61,658 bases of DNA from an uncultured Granulosicoccaceae bacterium. Lineage in GTDB: Bacteria > Pseudomonadota > Gammaproteobacteria > Granulosicoccales > Granulosicoccaceae. Shown piece after piece: positions 36,917-47,769 of this stretch (positions are counted from its first letter, which is position 1; the number at the start of each line of letters is the position of its first letter). Location: positions 1-61,658 of the forward strand of contig CALJNA010000057.1 in the NCBI GenBank assembly GCA_937981955.1, in the 5' to 3' direction. The notes beneath the pieces were generated by a model. It ran no database searches and was not told the DNA's origin. It saw nothing but the letters and a program-made list of their open reading frames with translations. A program made the position numbers and the translations under genes.

Positions 36917-39900
36917 CTACGTAGCAGCAAGTGGCCGATCAGATCGCAAGAGCTTATGCACTTCATTAACAGCCAGTGACAGCATCGCAAAGTCGATCAC
37001 ATTACTGGCTTTCATCTCAACAATGAGATCGCTGTATTTACTCACGGCAGCTTGGTTAGCCTCTGACCAGCTTTTCACCATATCGCCTGGGCTCAGGTCT
37101 TTGTTGGCAGAGCTAAGCACTTCAGCGGTTAAGTGGCGTTGTTGATAATGTAGGTCACCACGTAGTTCTGACTTGGATAGCGTGTGCCAATGACTTCTGG
37201 CTTGTAGTTCGCCAATTTGCTCTCGTAACCATTGCAGTTCAAGATGGTTGCCCAGCTCGAAATATACTTTTGCACCCGTGCTTACTGGTATATCAACTGA
37301 GCGAGCAATTTCAACGATGTCGAGTGAAGATGACAAAGGCACCACTTGAGCAACTGCGGTAGCCGTGTCCTCTGGCACTTGCGCGTTTACGAAAAAGTGG
37401 ATGCGCTGTTCAAGCGTTTCGCGGTTCGCTTCGGCCAGACTTTGAGGCAAACTGTCAATAAGTTCAGCGATGCCGGGTTTAAACTGCGAAATTACTTCGT
37501 CGATGGTATGCGAGCCACGACGTGATCGAAGCATCCAGTGAGTGGAGCGCTCAACCAGACCGCGTACCAGAATTTGCATTTGGTTCTGCACCGCAGCACT
37601 GACTTTATTATCCAGAGACTCTATCGACTGCCATAACGCAGGCAGGTCGAATATGGTCCTTACGGCCATAAACGCTGACGCTACATCTGCAGCACTTGCG
37701 CCGAGTTCGTGATGCATGCGAAATGCGAACGTTGGACCAAGTCGGTTGACCAATTCGTTGGTGACCACAGTGCTTATGATTTCAGAACGCAATCGGTGAG
37801 TATTGATTCTGTTGCTGTAACGCTCTGCAAGTGTGTCTGGAAAGTATTCCATCAGCTCTTGTTGCAATGCCGATTCAGTGGCAAAGTTACTGGCAAGAAG
37901 ATCGTCGTACATCACCATTTTGCTGTAGGACACCAACACGGCGATTTCAGGTCGACTCAAGCCTTCATCAGCTGCAAGCCGATCGGCTATTTCTTCATTT
38001 TCAGGCAGAAATTCTATACTGCGATTCAGCCGGTCAATCGATTCCAGATGCTGCATAAATCGCTGGGTTTCTTCTAGCGCAATGCCCCCCGTTTCCATGC
38101 ATTGGTTGATGCATTGCGTTTGCAAATAGTTGTCGCGCAGTACCAGCAAACCAACTTCGTCGGTCATATCAGCCAGCAACGTGTCGCGTTGTTTTAATGT
38201 CATGTCATCGTTCGCGACAACGGAGTTAACCAGAATCTTGATATTAACTTCATGATCCGAACAGTCCACTCCGGCAGAGTTGTCAATTGCATCGGTGTAA
38301 ATCATACCGCCAGCACGAGCAAATTCGATACGGCCCAGTTGAGTACAACCAAGGTTGCCTCCTTCACCGAATACACGGCAGCGCAATTCTGATGCATTAA
38401 CGCGTAGCGCATCATTTGCCCGGTCTGCCGCATCCGCGTGCGTTTCATCGGACGCTTTCATGTAGGTCCCGATACCGCCGTTCCACAGCAGATCAACCGG
38501 TGCGCGAAGAATCACGCTAATTAACTCTGTCGGTGTAAACGTGTCTTTTTCTACGCCGAGCGCTGTTTGCGCTTCAGCAGACAACACAATTTTCTTGTCA
38601 CTGCGCGAGTAGATGCCACCACCTTTTGACAACAGACCTGTGTCGTAGTCGGTCCAGCTCGAACGCGGCAAGTCGAACAGACGCTTCCGTTCTGCATAAC
38701 TGCTGGCAGCGTTTGGCGTAGGGTCGATAAAGATATGCATATGATTGAATGCAGCAACCAGTTGAATCTGTTCTGAGAGCAACATGCCGTTGCCAAAAAC
38801 ATCGCCTGCCATGTCGCCAATACCGGCAACAGTGAAGGGTTCCGTTTGCGTATCATGTCCTAGTTCGCGAAAATGCCGTTTGACCGATTCCCATGCACCG
38901 CGCGCAGTGATACCCATTTTTTTATGGTCATAGCCGACCGAGCCACCAGAGGCGAAAGCATCGCCAAGCCAAAATTGGTATTCAGCAGATACCGCGTTGG
39001 CAAAGTCTGAAAAAGTGGCCGTGCCTTTATCTGCTGCTACAACCAGATAGGGATCATCTTCGTCATAACGCACGACATTTGCAGGCGGCACAATATCTTC
39101 GCCAACGATGTTGTCGGTAATATCGAGTAAGCCGCGCAGGAAATTCTGATAGCAGCCGACCACTTGCTCCATCATGGTCTCGCGTTCGCTGGACAGATTT
39201 CGCTTTACATAAAAGCCGCCCTTTGATCCAACCGGGACAATGACGGCGTTTTTAACCATTTGTGCTTTCATCAAACCGAGTACTTCGGTTCGAAAGTCTT
39301 CGCGTCTGTCAGACCAGCGAAGCCCGCCTCGCGCAACACGACCACCCCGAAGGTGAATGCCTTCGAAGTTTGGTGAGTAAACAAAGATTTCGGCCATCGG
39401 ATGTGGCAAAGGCAAATCCTGAATGGCAGATGAGTTAAATTTGTAAGACAGGTAGCTGGCAAAGTCCCCGTTTTCATCAACCCGATACACGTTAGTTCGC
39501 AGGGTTGCCTGCACAAGGTTCAAATAAGCACGCAGTATTCGATCTTCATCCAGACTGGCAACACCATCAAGAGCATCGATAATCCGTTGCTCAATGTTGA
39601 AACTGACGTTGAAACTGGCGTCAGCGTCAACTTGTTTTGCGTTTGCAGGGTCGAATCGTTGCTCAAACAGTGCGACTATGTCACTGGCTATTTCGCTGTT
39701 TGCAACCAGTGAGTCAATCATATAAGCCTGTGAGAAAGGCACGCCGATTTGTAACAGGTACTTGCAGTAACTTCTTAGCACCACGACCTGGCGCCAGCTC
39801 AGGCCAGCTTCGAGTATCAAGCGGTTAAAGCCATCGTTCTCTACTTCACCACTGCAGATGTGACTGAACGCCTCCTGGATGTTTTCGGCAGATTGTTTGG

Positions 39901-41698
39901 AATCGAGTTTGCTTTCACCCAATTGCTCAACCGTGAACTCGTGAATCCAGATTGGTGAATCGTTTTTACGTTTGATCTCGAACGGATGTTCTGCGTCCAC
40001 GCGCAGGCCCATGTTCTCGATAATAGGCATAACATCCGACAGTGGAACCGGGTTGGTGTGGGAAAAAAGTTTGAAATTGATGGTGCCGGTATCGGCCACG
40101 ATATGCCGGTAAAAACTCATCACTGGCGCACCGGCGGCCACGTGGTTCTGCATGAATGCTATATCTGATACGGCGATGCGAGCAGAGTAGTCCTCAATGT
40201 AACTGGCCGGGAAAGCGCCACTGAACTGCTGGTACAGGCTCAACGCGGTGGGCTCATCGTGCTCTTTGCGCAAGGACTCGAGTAAACGATCATCCCAGGT
40301 AATCGCAGCATGTTGAATACGCGTTTCAACACTGTCCCAGTCGATATGTCGCTGCAGCGGTGGGTTTTTCTGAACCACGAAATGCAGGCGCGCAAGCGAC
40401 GATTCAGAACTGAATTCTGTATGAAACTGAGTGCTTTTACCGTCAACCAGGTTTATCAAAATGGACTCAATATCGAGTCGCAGCTCCCGACTGTAGGTGT
40501 CTCTGGGAATGTAAACCAGGCAGTTACAGAAACGCCCCATCGGATCGCTCGAATGAAACAGTCTGATTTGGGAGCGTTCGTGCAAGGACACGATTCGTTC
40601 GGCCATGGCCAGTAAGTTATCGTTCGATGTTTGTAGCAGCATGTCGCGAGGAAATCCGCGCAGCACACCCGATAGTGCCTTGCCGTCATGAGATTCGGGC
40701 GCAGTGTTGGAACTGTCGATGACTGAATCGATTCGCTCTCTGATTAACGGGATTGAATCGGGTGCTTCTTCTTGTAGTGTTGTTACAAATAATCCGACAA
40801 CACAACTGATATGGCTGAGCTCACCGGAATCCTTTCTGTGTAGTAACAGAATAAGATCTGCATAATCTGATCGAATGATGGGTGATCGTTTGTCTGCCTT
40901 GCAGATAATCACGTTGTGATCGAACTGCTGCAGCGATTCCAACGCATCTTCTGGAATGAGATTTTCGGCATGCCATTGCAGTGTCTCGTCGAATGGCCGT
41001 AACAGACCAAGCGGTTCGCCTTTAATCGATGGGCTCTTCTTATCGTTTCCCGGTATGAGTTCCGCTATACCAAAACAGGTAAATTGTTTTTCAGATAGCC
41101 AGCTGAAAAAAGCCGCCTGTTCTGAGTCTGAGCATTGATCAGCCAGCTCGGTTAATCGCTGTTGCATGAGTGGCGTTTGCTCACTAACAAGGGCCAGAAC
41201 AGCCAGTGCGTTTTCAACGCAATTTTTAACCCCGTCGAGTTGTTCGTCGACAACATGCTCGATTTGCAAGTGCATTAACGATATATGGTTGATAATCGGA
41301 TGGATGATCAGTCGTACGTTATAACCGTGAGATAACAGCGCACTTCGAACGCTGGCGACAAGATGTGGTTGATCCGGGGTCACCAGTTCAATAATCGTGT
41401 TTGGAGACTGCCAACCTTCGTTGGCAATACTTGGGTTCAATAATCGAATCCGGGTTTGGTCTGAACTTTCAGACCGGTACAATTGCCAATGCGACAAAGC
41501 CATTCCGTTGAGGTCTTCCGGATTGACCCAGTCCAGATCTTTCACTTGCGAGCGGCCGTAATAGCTGGACAGGAAGGCTGTAAATTCGTCGCGTTTATCA
41601 GCGCTTAAAGTGCGCGGCGTAGCTTGGCGAATGGTTTCGAGCAGGGTCTGGAAGGGAGTGTCAGCATCCTTGCTGTAATTTGGTTGCGTCGTTGGCAT
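36917..41698 (-). CDS. gdhB: NAD-specific glutamate dehydrogenase, large (GDH-160/180) type
   Basis: Oxidatively deaminates glutamate to 2-oxoglutarate and ammonia with NAD. The 1593-residue protein is of the bacterial large-GDH family. The N-terminal half holds ACT-like regulatory segments, the central catalytic domain carries GGRVARGGLRWSDR and VKNAVIVPVGSKGGF (about 780-840), and the dinucleotide-binding part contains VAGIGDMAGDVFGNGML. A C-terminal helical domain follows. The 218 bp between it and the GGDEF gene hold no feature I recognise. It likely functions in glutamate catabolism rather than ammonia assimilation. Confidence 0.95.
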   Translation of the reverse strand: MPTTQPNYSKDADTPFQTLLETIRQATPRTLSADKRDEFTAFLSSYYGRSQVKDLDWVNPEDLNGMALSHWQLYRSESSDQTRIRLLNPSIANEGWQSPNTIIELVTPDQPHLVASVRSALLSHGYNVRLIIHPIINHISLMHLQIEHVVDEQLDGVKNCVENALAVLALVSEQTPLMQQRLTELADQCSDSEQAAFFSWLSEKQFTCFGIAELIPGNDKKSPSIKGEPLGLLRPFDETLQWHAENLIPEDALESLQQFDHNVIICKADKRSPIIRSDYADLILLLHRKDSGELSHISCVVGLFVTTLQEEAPDSIPLIRERIDSVIDSSNTAPESHDGKALSGVLRGFPRDMLLQTSNDNLLAMAERIVSLHERSQIRLFHSSDPMGRFCNCLVYIPRDTYSRELRLDIESILINLVDGKSTQFHTEFSSESSLARLHFVVQKNPPLQRHIDWDSVETRIQHAAITWDDRLLESLRKEHDEPTALSLYQQFSGAFPASYIEDYSARIAVSDIAFMQNHVAAGAPVMSFYRHIVADTGTINFKLFSHTNPVPLSDVMPIIENMGLRVDAEHPFEIKRKNDSPIWIHEFTVEQLGESKLDSKQSAENIQEAFSHICSGEVENDGFNRLILEAGLSWRQVVVLRSYCKYLLQIGVPFSQAYMIDSLVANSEIASDIVALFEQRFDPANAKQVDADASFNVSFNIEQRIIDALDGVASLDEDRILRAYLNLVQATLRTNVYRVDENGDFASYLSYKFNSSAIQDLPLPHPMAEIFVYSPNFEGIHLRGGRVARGGLRWSDRREDFRTEVLGLMKAQMVKNAVIVPVGSKGGFYVKRNLSSERETMMEQVVGCYQNFLRGLLDITDNIVGEDIVPPANVVRYDEDDPYLVVAADKGTATFSDFANAVSAEYQFWLGDAFASGGSVGYDHKKMGITARGAWESVKRHFRELGHDTQTEPFTVAGIGDMAGDVFGNGMLLSEQIQLVAAFNHMHIFIDPTPNAASSYAERKRLFDLPRSSWTDYDTGLLSKGGGIYSRSDKKIVLSAEAQTALGVEKDTFTPTELISVILRAPVDLLWNGGIGTYMKASDETHADAADRANDALRVNASELRCRVFGEGGNLGCTQLGRIEFARAGGMIYTDAIDNSAGVDCSDHEVNIKILVNSVVANDDMTLKQRDTLLADMTDEVGLLVLRDNYLQTQCINQCMETGGIALEETQRFMQHLESIDRLNRSIEFLPENEEIADRLAADEGLSRPEIAVLVSYSKMVMYDDLLASNFATESALQQELMEYFPDTLAERYSNRINTHRLRSEIISTVVTNELVNRLGPTFAFRMHHELGASAADVASAFMAVRTIFDLPALWQSIESLDNKVSAAVQNQMQILVRGLVERSTHWMLRSRRGSHTIDEVISQFKPGIAELIDSLPQSLAEANRETLEQRIHFFVNAQVPEDTATAVAQVVPLSSSLDIVEIARSVDIPVSTGAKVYFELGNHLELQWLREQIGELQARSHWHTLSKSELRGDLHYQQRHLTAEVLSSANKDLSPGDMVKSWSEANQAAVSKYSDLIVEMKASNVIDFAMLSLAVNEVHKLLRSDRPLAAT

Positions 41699-41822
41699 AG
41701 CCCGCGGGTCCGGTTGTTTTGTTGTGTGAGAATAGCACTATCGTAGTGCATCTTTTTAGCCAAAAAACCGGGTTGGAATTTGTCACAAAGTTACTTATCG
41801 TGACGCCAGCGGGAACCAGTTA

Positions 41823-42818
41823 TCAGATCGAGAATTGTTTCCCGATGGCAGCCATGTCAGCCGATGGCATTCTGGCGCCAAATTGTGTGATTAACTGACC
41901 CGCGGCCATGCCGGCAAGCTCTCCACATTGCTCGAATGACAGGCCATGTGTCATACCGTAAAGGAACGATCCGGCGTACATATCACCAGCGCCGTTGGTG
42001 TCGATCGGGGTCACTTTCTGAGCCTTGATTTCAATGACATTGTTGCCGTCGAACAGCACAGCGCCGTCGGCTCCGCGAGTGATTGCAAACTGTTTGGCCA
42101 GGCCTTTCATACCCGAGACTGCGCCTTCAATCGAATCTGTTTCAAACATCAGTTTGGCTTCGTCTTCGTTGCTGAACATCATGTCCAGGCCATCTCCGGC
42201 AATCTCGAGCAATCCGTCTTTAAAAAACTTCACCATATTGATATCGGATAAGGTCAATGCGGTTTTAACACCAGCGGATTCGGCGGCTTTACGTACCTCG
42301 ATTGCTGCATTGCGAGCGGCAACTTCAGGAACCAGATAACCTTCGATATAAGCGATTTTGGATGCAGCAATCGCATCCTTGTCAACCTCGGCCACACTGA
42401 TATTCTGGGTAATACCCAGATAAGTGTTCATGCTTCGCTGCGCATCAGGCGTAATCAATACGACGCATTTGCCGGTTACACCGGATTCGCGATTGTCCAT
42501 TGTCAGGTTGCTGCTGACACCACAGGCAGCTAAATCGCTCATATAGAAAGTACCGGTCTCGTCATCGGCGACTTTGCACGAATAGAACGCTTTACCACCC
42601 AATTGCGCGCAGGCAATAATGGTGTTGGCGGCGGAGCCCCCACTGCCACGTTTGCCTGCCTGAGCTCCGAGACTGCCCATTAGAGCGTCATGACGCTCCT
42701 CATCGATCAGTGTCATAAGACCTTTATCGACCTGAAGTGAGGTCAGGTCGTCTTCAGAAACGGCAAATTCCATGTCGACCAATGCATTGCCGACCCCATA
42801 AACGTCATATTCAGCCAT
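41823..42818 (-). CDS. Adenosine kinase (PfkB/ribokinase family)
   Basis: A 331-residue sugar/nucleoside kinase. The N-terminal substrate motif is GKRGSGGSAANTIIACAQLGG and the anion-hole/catalytic motif is DTNGAGDMYAGSFLYG near residue 280, with Asp as the base. Proteins of this length and layout in Gammaproteobacteria are usually called adenosine kinase, making AMP from adenosine. This would help clear adenosine arising from S-adenosylhomocysteine, but the link to the nearby methyl genes is only speculation. It is divergent from aspS. Confidence 0.85.
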   Translation of the reverse strand: MAEYDVYGVGNALVDMEFAVSEDDLTSLQVDKGLMTLIDEERHDALMGSLGAQAGKRGSGGSAANTIIACAQLGGKAFYSCKVADDETGTFYMSDLAACGVSSNLTMDNRESGVTGKCVVLITPDAQRSMNTYLGITQNISVAEVDKDAIAASKIAYIEGYLVPEVAARNAAIEVRKAAESAGVKTALTLSDINMVKFFKDGLLEIAGDGLDMMFSNEDEAKLMFETDSIEGAVSGMKGLAKQFAITRGADGAVLFDGNNVIEIKAQKVTPIDTNGAGDMYAGSFLYGMTHGLSFEQCGELAGMAAGQLITQFGARMPSADMAAIGKQFSI

Positions 42819-42912
42819 TTCGGCTCCAGTAAAAGTGTTAGTCGGATATTATCGCTAGTTCTGTGCCGGAAACCTATCTACAATTGAAAGTTTTCGATAA
42901 CGGAAGGTTTTC

Positions 42913-44712
42913 ATGCGTAGTCACTATTGCGGCGCGGTCAATACGGAGCATTTGGACACAGAGGTCGATTTCTGTGGATGGGCTCATCGTCGTCGTGATC
43001 ACGGCGGTGTTATTTTCGTCGATTTACGCGACCACACCGGCATTGTTCAGGTGGTTTTTGACCCGGACCGGGCTGAGGTGTTTGCCCTTGCTGAGCAGGT
43101 TCGAAACGAATTTGTACTCAAAATCCGGGGTCGGGTTCGTTCGCGACCCGAGGGCACAATCAATCCGGAGATGCCAACCGGGGAAGTCGAAGTTCTTGGC
43201 ATGGAGCTGGAAATTCTGAACCGTGCCGATACTCCACCGTTTCAACTCGACGACAATGACGTCTCTGAGGAGAATCGACTGCGCCATCGCTATATCGATT
43301 TGCGACGGCCGGTCATGCAGGACCGTTTACGCATGCGGGCCAAAGTCACCGGTGAGTTACGGCGTTTTCTGGATGATCAGCAGTTCATTGAAATTGAAAC
43401 GCCCACTTTGACACGCGCCACTCCCGAAGGAGCGCGTGACTACCTGGTGCCAAGCCGAACCCATCCGGGCAGTTTTTTTGCCCTTCCGCAATCGCCGCAA
43501 TTGTTCAAGCAACTGTTAATGATGAGTGGCATGGACCGCTATTACCAGATAGCGCGATGTTTTCGCGATGAAGATTTGCGTGCCGATCGTCAGCCCGAAT
43601 TTTCTCAACTGGATATTGAGATGTCGTTCATCGATGAAAAGATCATCATGGATTTAACTGAAGGTATGGTGCGACAACTGTTTGCCAACGTACTCGATGT
43701 CTCATTACCTGATGCGTTTCCGCATATGAGCTACGAACAAGCCATACGCGATTACGGCTCAGACAAACCCGACTTGCGAATTCCACTGAAACTCACTGAG
43801 TTATCCGATTTAATGAAAGAGGTGGAGTTTAAAGTCTTTTCTGCACCGGCTAAAAGTGATGACGGCCGTGTCGCAGCCTTGTGTGTTCCCGGCGGTGGCA
43901 AACTGAGTCGAAAAGAAATTGACGTGTATACAGAGTTCGTTGGCCGCTATGGTGCAAAGGGCCTTGCTTATATAAAGTGTAACGAAGTCGCAAAAGGTCG
44001 TGATGGTCTGCAATCTCCGATAGTCAAGTTCTTCCCGGATGATGTGCTCGATGCCGTTATACAAAGAACCGGTGCTACCGATGGCGATTTGATTTTCTTT
44101 GGCGCAGACAAAGCTACCGTAGTGGCTGATGCATTGGGTGCACTGCGTGTTCAGGTCGGTCACGACATGAACATGGTTGAAGATGAATGGCGGCCGTTGT
44201 GGGTGGTCGACTTTCCAATGTTCGAGTGGGACGAGGGCGGCAAGCGCTGGCATGCACTACATCATCCGTTTACAGCACCAAGTGCGGCAAGTCTTGAAGA
44301 GTGGCTCAAGCAGCTTGAAGACAACCCGGGTACAGTATTGTCTCGCGCGTATGACATGGTGTTAAACGGCACAGAACTCGGTGGTGGTTCCATTCGTATT
44401 CACAATACCGATATGCAGCAAAAAGCGCTGGATGTACTGGGTATTGGAGAGCAGGAAGCGAAGGATAAGTTTGGCTTTCTGCTTGAGGCACTCAAATATG
44501 GTGCACCACCGCATGGTGGAATTGCGTTCGGTCTGGACCGACTCATCATGTTAATGAGTGGTGCCACATCTATTCGTGATGTCATGGCTTTTCCGAAAAC
44601 ACAGTCTGCCAGTTGCTTGTTGACCAGTGCTCCAAGCGAGGTGTCAGAGCAACAAATGAAAGAACTGCACTTACGACCAAGGCAACGCACGCAACCTCCA
44701 ACAAGTACCTGA
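42913..44712 (+). CDS. aspS: Aspartyl-tRNA synthetase
   Basis: Charges tRNA-Asp with aspartate (class IIb). The 599-residue protein is the bacterial type with an N-terminal OB-fold anticodon-binding domain, a class II catalytic core with motif 2 [20 protein letters not shown], a GAD insertion, and motif 3 [13 protein letters not shown]. The N-terminus [10 protein letters not shown] is normal for the family. It leads a gene run with nudB, a hydrolase and yebC-ruvCAB, an order common in Gammaproteobacteria. Confidence 0.97.
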   Translation: MRSHYCGAVNTEHLDTEVDFCGWAHRRRDHGGVIFVDLRDHTGIVQVVFDPDRAEVFALAEQVRNEFVLKIRGRVRSRPEGTINPEMPTGEVEVLGMELEILNRADTPPFQLDDNDVSEENRLRHRYIDLRRPVMQDRLRMRAKVTGELRRFLDDQQFIEIETPTLTRATPEGARDYLVPSRTHPGSFFALPQSPQLFKQLLMMSGMDRYYQIARCFRDEDLRADRQPEFSQLDIEMSFIDEKIIMDLTEGMVRQLFANVLDVSLPDAFPHMSYEQAIRDYGSDKPDLRIPLKLTELSDLMKEVEFKVFSAPAKSDDGRVAALCVPGGGKLSRKEIDVYTEFVGRYGAKGLAYIKCNEVAKGRDGLQSPIVKFFPDDVLDAVIQRTGATDGDLIFFGADKATVVADALGALRVQVGHDMNMVEDEWRPLWVVDFPMFEWDEGGKRWHALHHPFTAPSAASLEEWLKQLEDNPGTVLSRAYDMVLNGTELGGGSIRIHNTDMQQKALDVLGIGEQEAKDKFGFLLEALKYGAPPHGGIAFGLDRLIMLMSGATSIRDVMAFPKTQSASCLLTSAPSEVSEQQMKELHLRPRQRTQPPTST

Positions 44713-44731
44713 CCGCGAAGCTTTTCGCTTT

Positions 44732-45199
44732 ATGTCTCGCCGACCTGAATCTGTCCTGGTGCTGGTTTATACCCGACCGGGTGTTTATACCCGCCAGGGA
44801 CAGGTGTTGTTGTTGCAACGTGCTGACTCTCCGACGTTCTGGCAATCGGTCACCGGTGGCCTTGAAGCGGGAGAGCTGCCATCCGATGCTGCCAGTCGCG
44901 AGCTATTAGAGGAAACCGGCCTGCACGCAACACTGGATGACAAAATGGTCGATCATCAATCCAGTACCTTGTTTGAAATCAGCGGTGTCTGGCGCAAACG
45001 CTATGCTGCTGAACATACCCACAATCGTGAGCATTTATTCAGTGTGCAACTTGACGCTGAAGTGAGTGTTCAACTGGACTATGGCGAGCATCTTGCCAGT
45101 GTATGGTTACCGGCCAGCGAAGCATTGGAACGCGCGACTTCGCCAACCAACAAACAAGCGATCAAACAAATTGCATTAGCTGAGCAGTTGCGGAGTTGA
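44732..45199 (+). CDS. nudB: Dihydroneopterin triphosphate diphosphatase (Nudix)
   Basis: Removes pyrophosphate from dihydroneopterin triphosphate, an early folate-synthesis step. The 155-residue Nudix protein has the complete box GGLEAGELPSDAASRELLEE followed by TGL (G-x5-E-x7-REL-x-EE-x-GL). The tail of the E. coli-type enzyme is present (EHLFSVQLDAEVSVQLDYGEH). It begins 19 bp after aspS, the usual neighbour. Folate supply could matter to the C1 pathway in this organism. Confidence 0.9.
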   Translation: MSRRPESVLVLVYTRPGVYTRQGQVLLLQRADSPTFWQSVTGGLEAGELPSDAASRELLEETGLHATLDDKMVDHQSSTLFEISGVWRKRYAAEHTHNREHLFSVQLDAEVSVQLDYGEHLASVWLPASEALERATSPTNKQAIKQIALAEQLRS

Positions 45200-45202
45200 T
45201 GT

Positions 45203-45853
45203 TTGCGTTTGAACGAGACAATAGTGCTGGTGCCCGGCATGTATTCGCCACGATGGGTGCTGTTGGTTTTAGCGCGAAGGCTCAGAAAGCGTGGATATTC
45301 CGTTCGAACTTTGAACAACCGGTTTCTACGCCGAACGCCTGCACAAAATGCGCAAACAATGCTGCAGCAGATTCGTTCGCTTGAGGCAAATACCGTTCAT
45401 TTGCTTGGGCATAGTCTGGGCGGCATCGTTGTCATGCACATGCTGCAGCAAAATAGTGAGTTGCCCCCGACACAACAGCTTCCCGAAGGGCGCGTGGTTT
45501 TAATGGCAGCACCGGTACAAGGCAGTCAGCTGGCTCGCTGGATGTTCGCCAAACGCTGGTTGAAGCCGCTGTTGGGTAATAGCGTGCACCAAGGTGTGCT
45601 TGGACAGGCTCCGCTCGATTTGCTCGGGCGCACCGCGGGTGTTATCCACGGTTCCTCGCGTACTGGTTTGGCAGCAATGCTGTTTCGACTGCCAGGTGTT
45701 AACGACGGTGTCGTCACTGAGTCCGAAACTGTGCTTAATGATGCCAGCGACACCATTTGCATCCCACATTCCCATGCATTAATGCTATTTTCAACAGAGT
45801 CAGTCGACAAAGTAGCCGCATTTTTACAGCATGGCCGATTTGTCCGAACCTGA
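45203..45853 (+). CDS. Alpha/beta hydrolase, lipase-like
   Basis: A 216-residue hydrolase with nucleophile elbow GHSLGG (about 69-74) and an N-terminal VLVPGMYSP oxyanion segment; a late His in PHSHALMLF probably completes the triad. The only workable start in this frame is a TTG at 45203, supported by GGAG at 45192-45195. The nearby ATG at 45199 is in another frame. The frame is closed upstream by the nudB stop at 45197. No signal peptide is visible. The substrate is unknown. Confidence 0.8.
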   Translation: MRLNETIVLVPGMYSPRWVLLVLARRLRKRGYSVRTLNNRFLRRTPAQNAQTMLQQIRSLEANTVHLLGHSLGGIVVMHMLQQNSELPPTQQLPEGRVVLMAAPVQGSQLARWMFAKRWLKPLLGNSVHQGVLGQAPLDLLGRTAGVIHGSSRTGLAAMLFRLPGVNDGVVTESETVLNDASDTICIPHSHALMLFSTESVDKVAAFLQHGRFVRT

Positions 45854-45893
45854 ACAATTCACTTTAGCTTAACCATATCGAAACGAGGTAGTT

Positions 45894-46631
45894 ATGGCCG
45901 GTCACAGTAAATGGGCCAATATCCAGCATCGAAAAGGTGCTCAGGATAAAAAACGCGGCAAGCTTTTCACCAAACTGATTCGCGAAATCAACGTCGCGGC
46001 CAGAATGGGTGGCTCGGACATCAATTCCAATCCGAGATTGCGTCTGGCTGTGGATAAGGCACTTGGTGGCAATATGGCGAAAGACACCATTGAACGCGCC
46101 ATTAAAAAAGGTGCCGGTGAGCTTGAAGGTGCTGCTTACGAAGAGAACCGATATGAAGGCTACGGCGTGAATGGTGTGGCCATTATGGTTGATACCATGA
46201 CCGACAACGGTAACCGCACTGTTTCAGAAGTGAAGCATGCGTTCACCAAACACGGCGGCAATCTGGGTGCAGTCGGTTCAGTGGCCTATCTGTTCAGTAA
46301 AATTGGTGCGCTGAACTATCCGGCTGGAGCCAGCGAAGATGCCATTATGGAAGCTGCACTTGAAGCTGGTGCAGAAGATGTTGTTACCGATGACGATGGC
46401 TCGATAGAGGTTATTACCACCGAAGAGAGTTTTGTTGATGTGAAAGAGGCCATGATTGCAGCAGGTCATGAACCGGAGCATTCGGAAGTCACCATGAAGG
46501 CATCAACCGATGTTGAGCTCGATGTTGAGCAGGCGCAAAAACTATTAAAATTAATTGATGTACTTGAAGATCTTGACGACGTTCAAGATGTGTATACCAA
46601 CGCAGATATCCCACCGGAGGCCTACGCTTGA
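45894..46631 (+). CDS. YebC/PmpR family DNA-binding regulator
   Basis: A 245-residue protein of the YebC/TACO1 family with the characteristic start [21 protein letters not shown]. The three-domain layout includes the conserved YEGYG and [19 protein letters not shown] segments. Members act as transcription regulators or as translation factors that relieve ribosome stalling at proline-rich stretches. It is coupled to ruvC: its TGA overlaps the ruvC TTG start. Confidence 0.95.
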   Translation: MAGHSKWANIQHRKGAQDKKRGKLFTKLIREINVAARMGGSDINSNPRLRLAVDKALGGNMAKDTIERAIKKGAGELEGAAYEENRYEGYGVNGVAIMVDTMTDNGNRTVSEVKHAFTKHGGNLGAVGSVAYLFSKIGALNYPAGASEDAIMEAALEAGAEDVVTDDDGSIEVITTEESFVDVKEAMIAAGHEPEHSEVTMKASTDVELDVEQAQKLLKLIDVLEDLDDVQDVYTNADIPPEAYA

Positions 46632-47173
46632 GCCAGAGCCGCTCGAGCATAAGAGTACTTGGCATCGATCCCGGTTCAGTTATCACAGGCTATGGGATCA
46701 TCGAATCAAACGGTGCGCGCAGCGTGTATGTTGCGCACGGACATATAAGAGTAAAAGGCGCAACGTTTGCCGAACGGCTCGGCCATATTCACGCAGCTCT
46801 GTCCGATGTTATTGATGAATATCAGCCAGCACAGGTGGCTATTGAACAAGTCTTCGTCAGTAACAACGCCATGTCAGCATTGAAATTGGGTCAGGCGCGC
46901 GGCGCTGCCATAACCGCCGTTGTATCGCGTGATATACCCGTAAGTGAATACGCGGCTCGTTCAGTAAAACAAGTGGTTACCGGGTCTGGTAACAGTGACA
47001 AGCAACAGGTGCAGATCATGGTTAAATCACTACTGGGATTGAACCGACCGGTTCAGGTGGATGCTGCTGATGGGCTTGCAATTGCTATTTGCCATGCGCA
47101 TTCCGGGCTTTATCGAAAGGCCGGTACTCCAGCACCAAGACGACGCGGCCGAGGCCGGGGTTTACGGTTATGA
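46628..47173 (+). CDS. ruvC: Crossover junction endodeoxyribonuclease RuvC
   Basis: Resolves Holliday junctions by symmetric nicking. The 181-residue protein has an RNase H-like fold with catalytic Asp in LGIDPGS, Glu in AIEQVF and the C-terminal acidic pair in [13 protein letters not shown]. It starts at a TTG inside the yebC stop (TTGA), with GGAGG 7 bp upstream, and the usual ATG is absent. The tail is basic ([12 protein letters not shown]). The ruvA start overlaps its stop by 4 bp. Confidence 0.95.
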   Translation: MSQSRSSIRVLGIDPGSVITGYGIIESNGARSVYVAHGHIRVKGATFAERLGHIHAALSDVIDEYQPAQVAIEQVFVSNNAMSALKLGQARGAAITAVVSRDIPVSEYAARSVKQVVTGSGNSDKQQVQIMVKSLLGLNRPVQVDAADGLAIAICHAHSGLYRKAGTPAPRRRGRGRGLRL

Positions 47174-47769
47174 TTGGTCGCATTAGCGGTACGCTCCTGC
47201 AGAAAAATCCACCTTCGTTATTGGTTGATGTTCAGGGTGTCGGCTATGAGATCGATGTACCCATGTCAACGTTTTATGTGTTGCCCGAACTCGGACAGGG
47301 TATAGAACTGCACACGCATTTTGTGGTCAGGGAAGATGCTCAGTTATTGTTTGGTTTTGCAACAACTCAGGAACGCGCGCTGTTCCGCGCATTGCTTAAA
47401 GTTAATGGCGTCGGCGCTAAAGTTGCGCTGTCTATTTTGTCTGGACTAACCAGCGAGGAGTTCTTTGCGTGTGTTGCACAAAAAGATGCTGTTGCGCTCA
47501 CACGTGTGCCGGGTATAGGCAAGAAAACCGCCGAACGTTTGCTCGTTGAAATGCAGGACAAAGTCGATGCGCTTGCCGGTGGTTCAGTGCAAGCAGGTCT
47601 GCCAGTGGACAATCCGTCAACTGCTCGAACGCAGGCAACCGATGCATTAATGGCTTTGGGATATAAGCCTGCTGAAGCCAAACGTTTGCTGGACAAAACA
47701 GCCAGCGATGGGCAGAGTGTTGAAGAGATGATTCGCGCAGCACTTCGAAGTGTAAATAAAACATCATGA
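47170..47769 (+). CDS. ruvA: Holliday junction branch migration protein RuvA
   Basis: Binds the four-way junction as a tetramer and recruits RuvB. The 199-residue protein starts [10 protein letters not shown]. The OB-fold N-terminus is followed by two helix-hairpin-helix motifs ([13 protein letters not shown] and [13 protein letters not shown]) and the flexible-linked C-terminal domain that contacts RuvB. The ATG at 47170 overlaps the ruvC TGA; a longer frame from 47089 is not the real start. Its stop overlaps ruvB. Confidence 0.97.
   Translation: MIGRISGTLLQKNPPSLLVDVQGVGYEIDVPMSTFYVLPELGQGIELHTHFVVREDAQLLFGFATTQERALFRALLKVNGVGAKVALSILSGLTSEEFFACVAQKDAVALTRVPGIGKKTAERLLVEMQDKVDALAGGSVQAGLPVDNPSTARTQATDALMALGYKPAEAKRLLDKTASDGQSVEEMIRAALRSVNKTS

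Noticed and set aside
36840-37145. Plus-strand frame at the end of the glutamate dehydrogenase gene
   Set aside because: Mostly antisense to a firm gene and without recognisable motifs.
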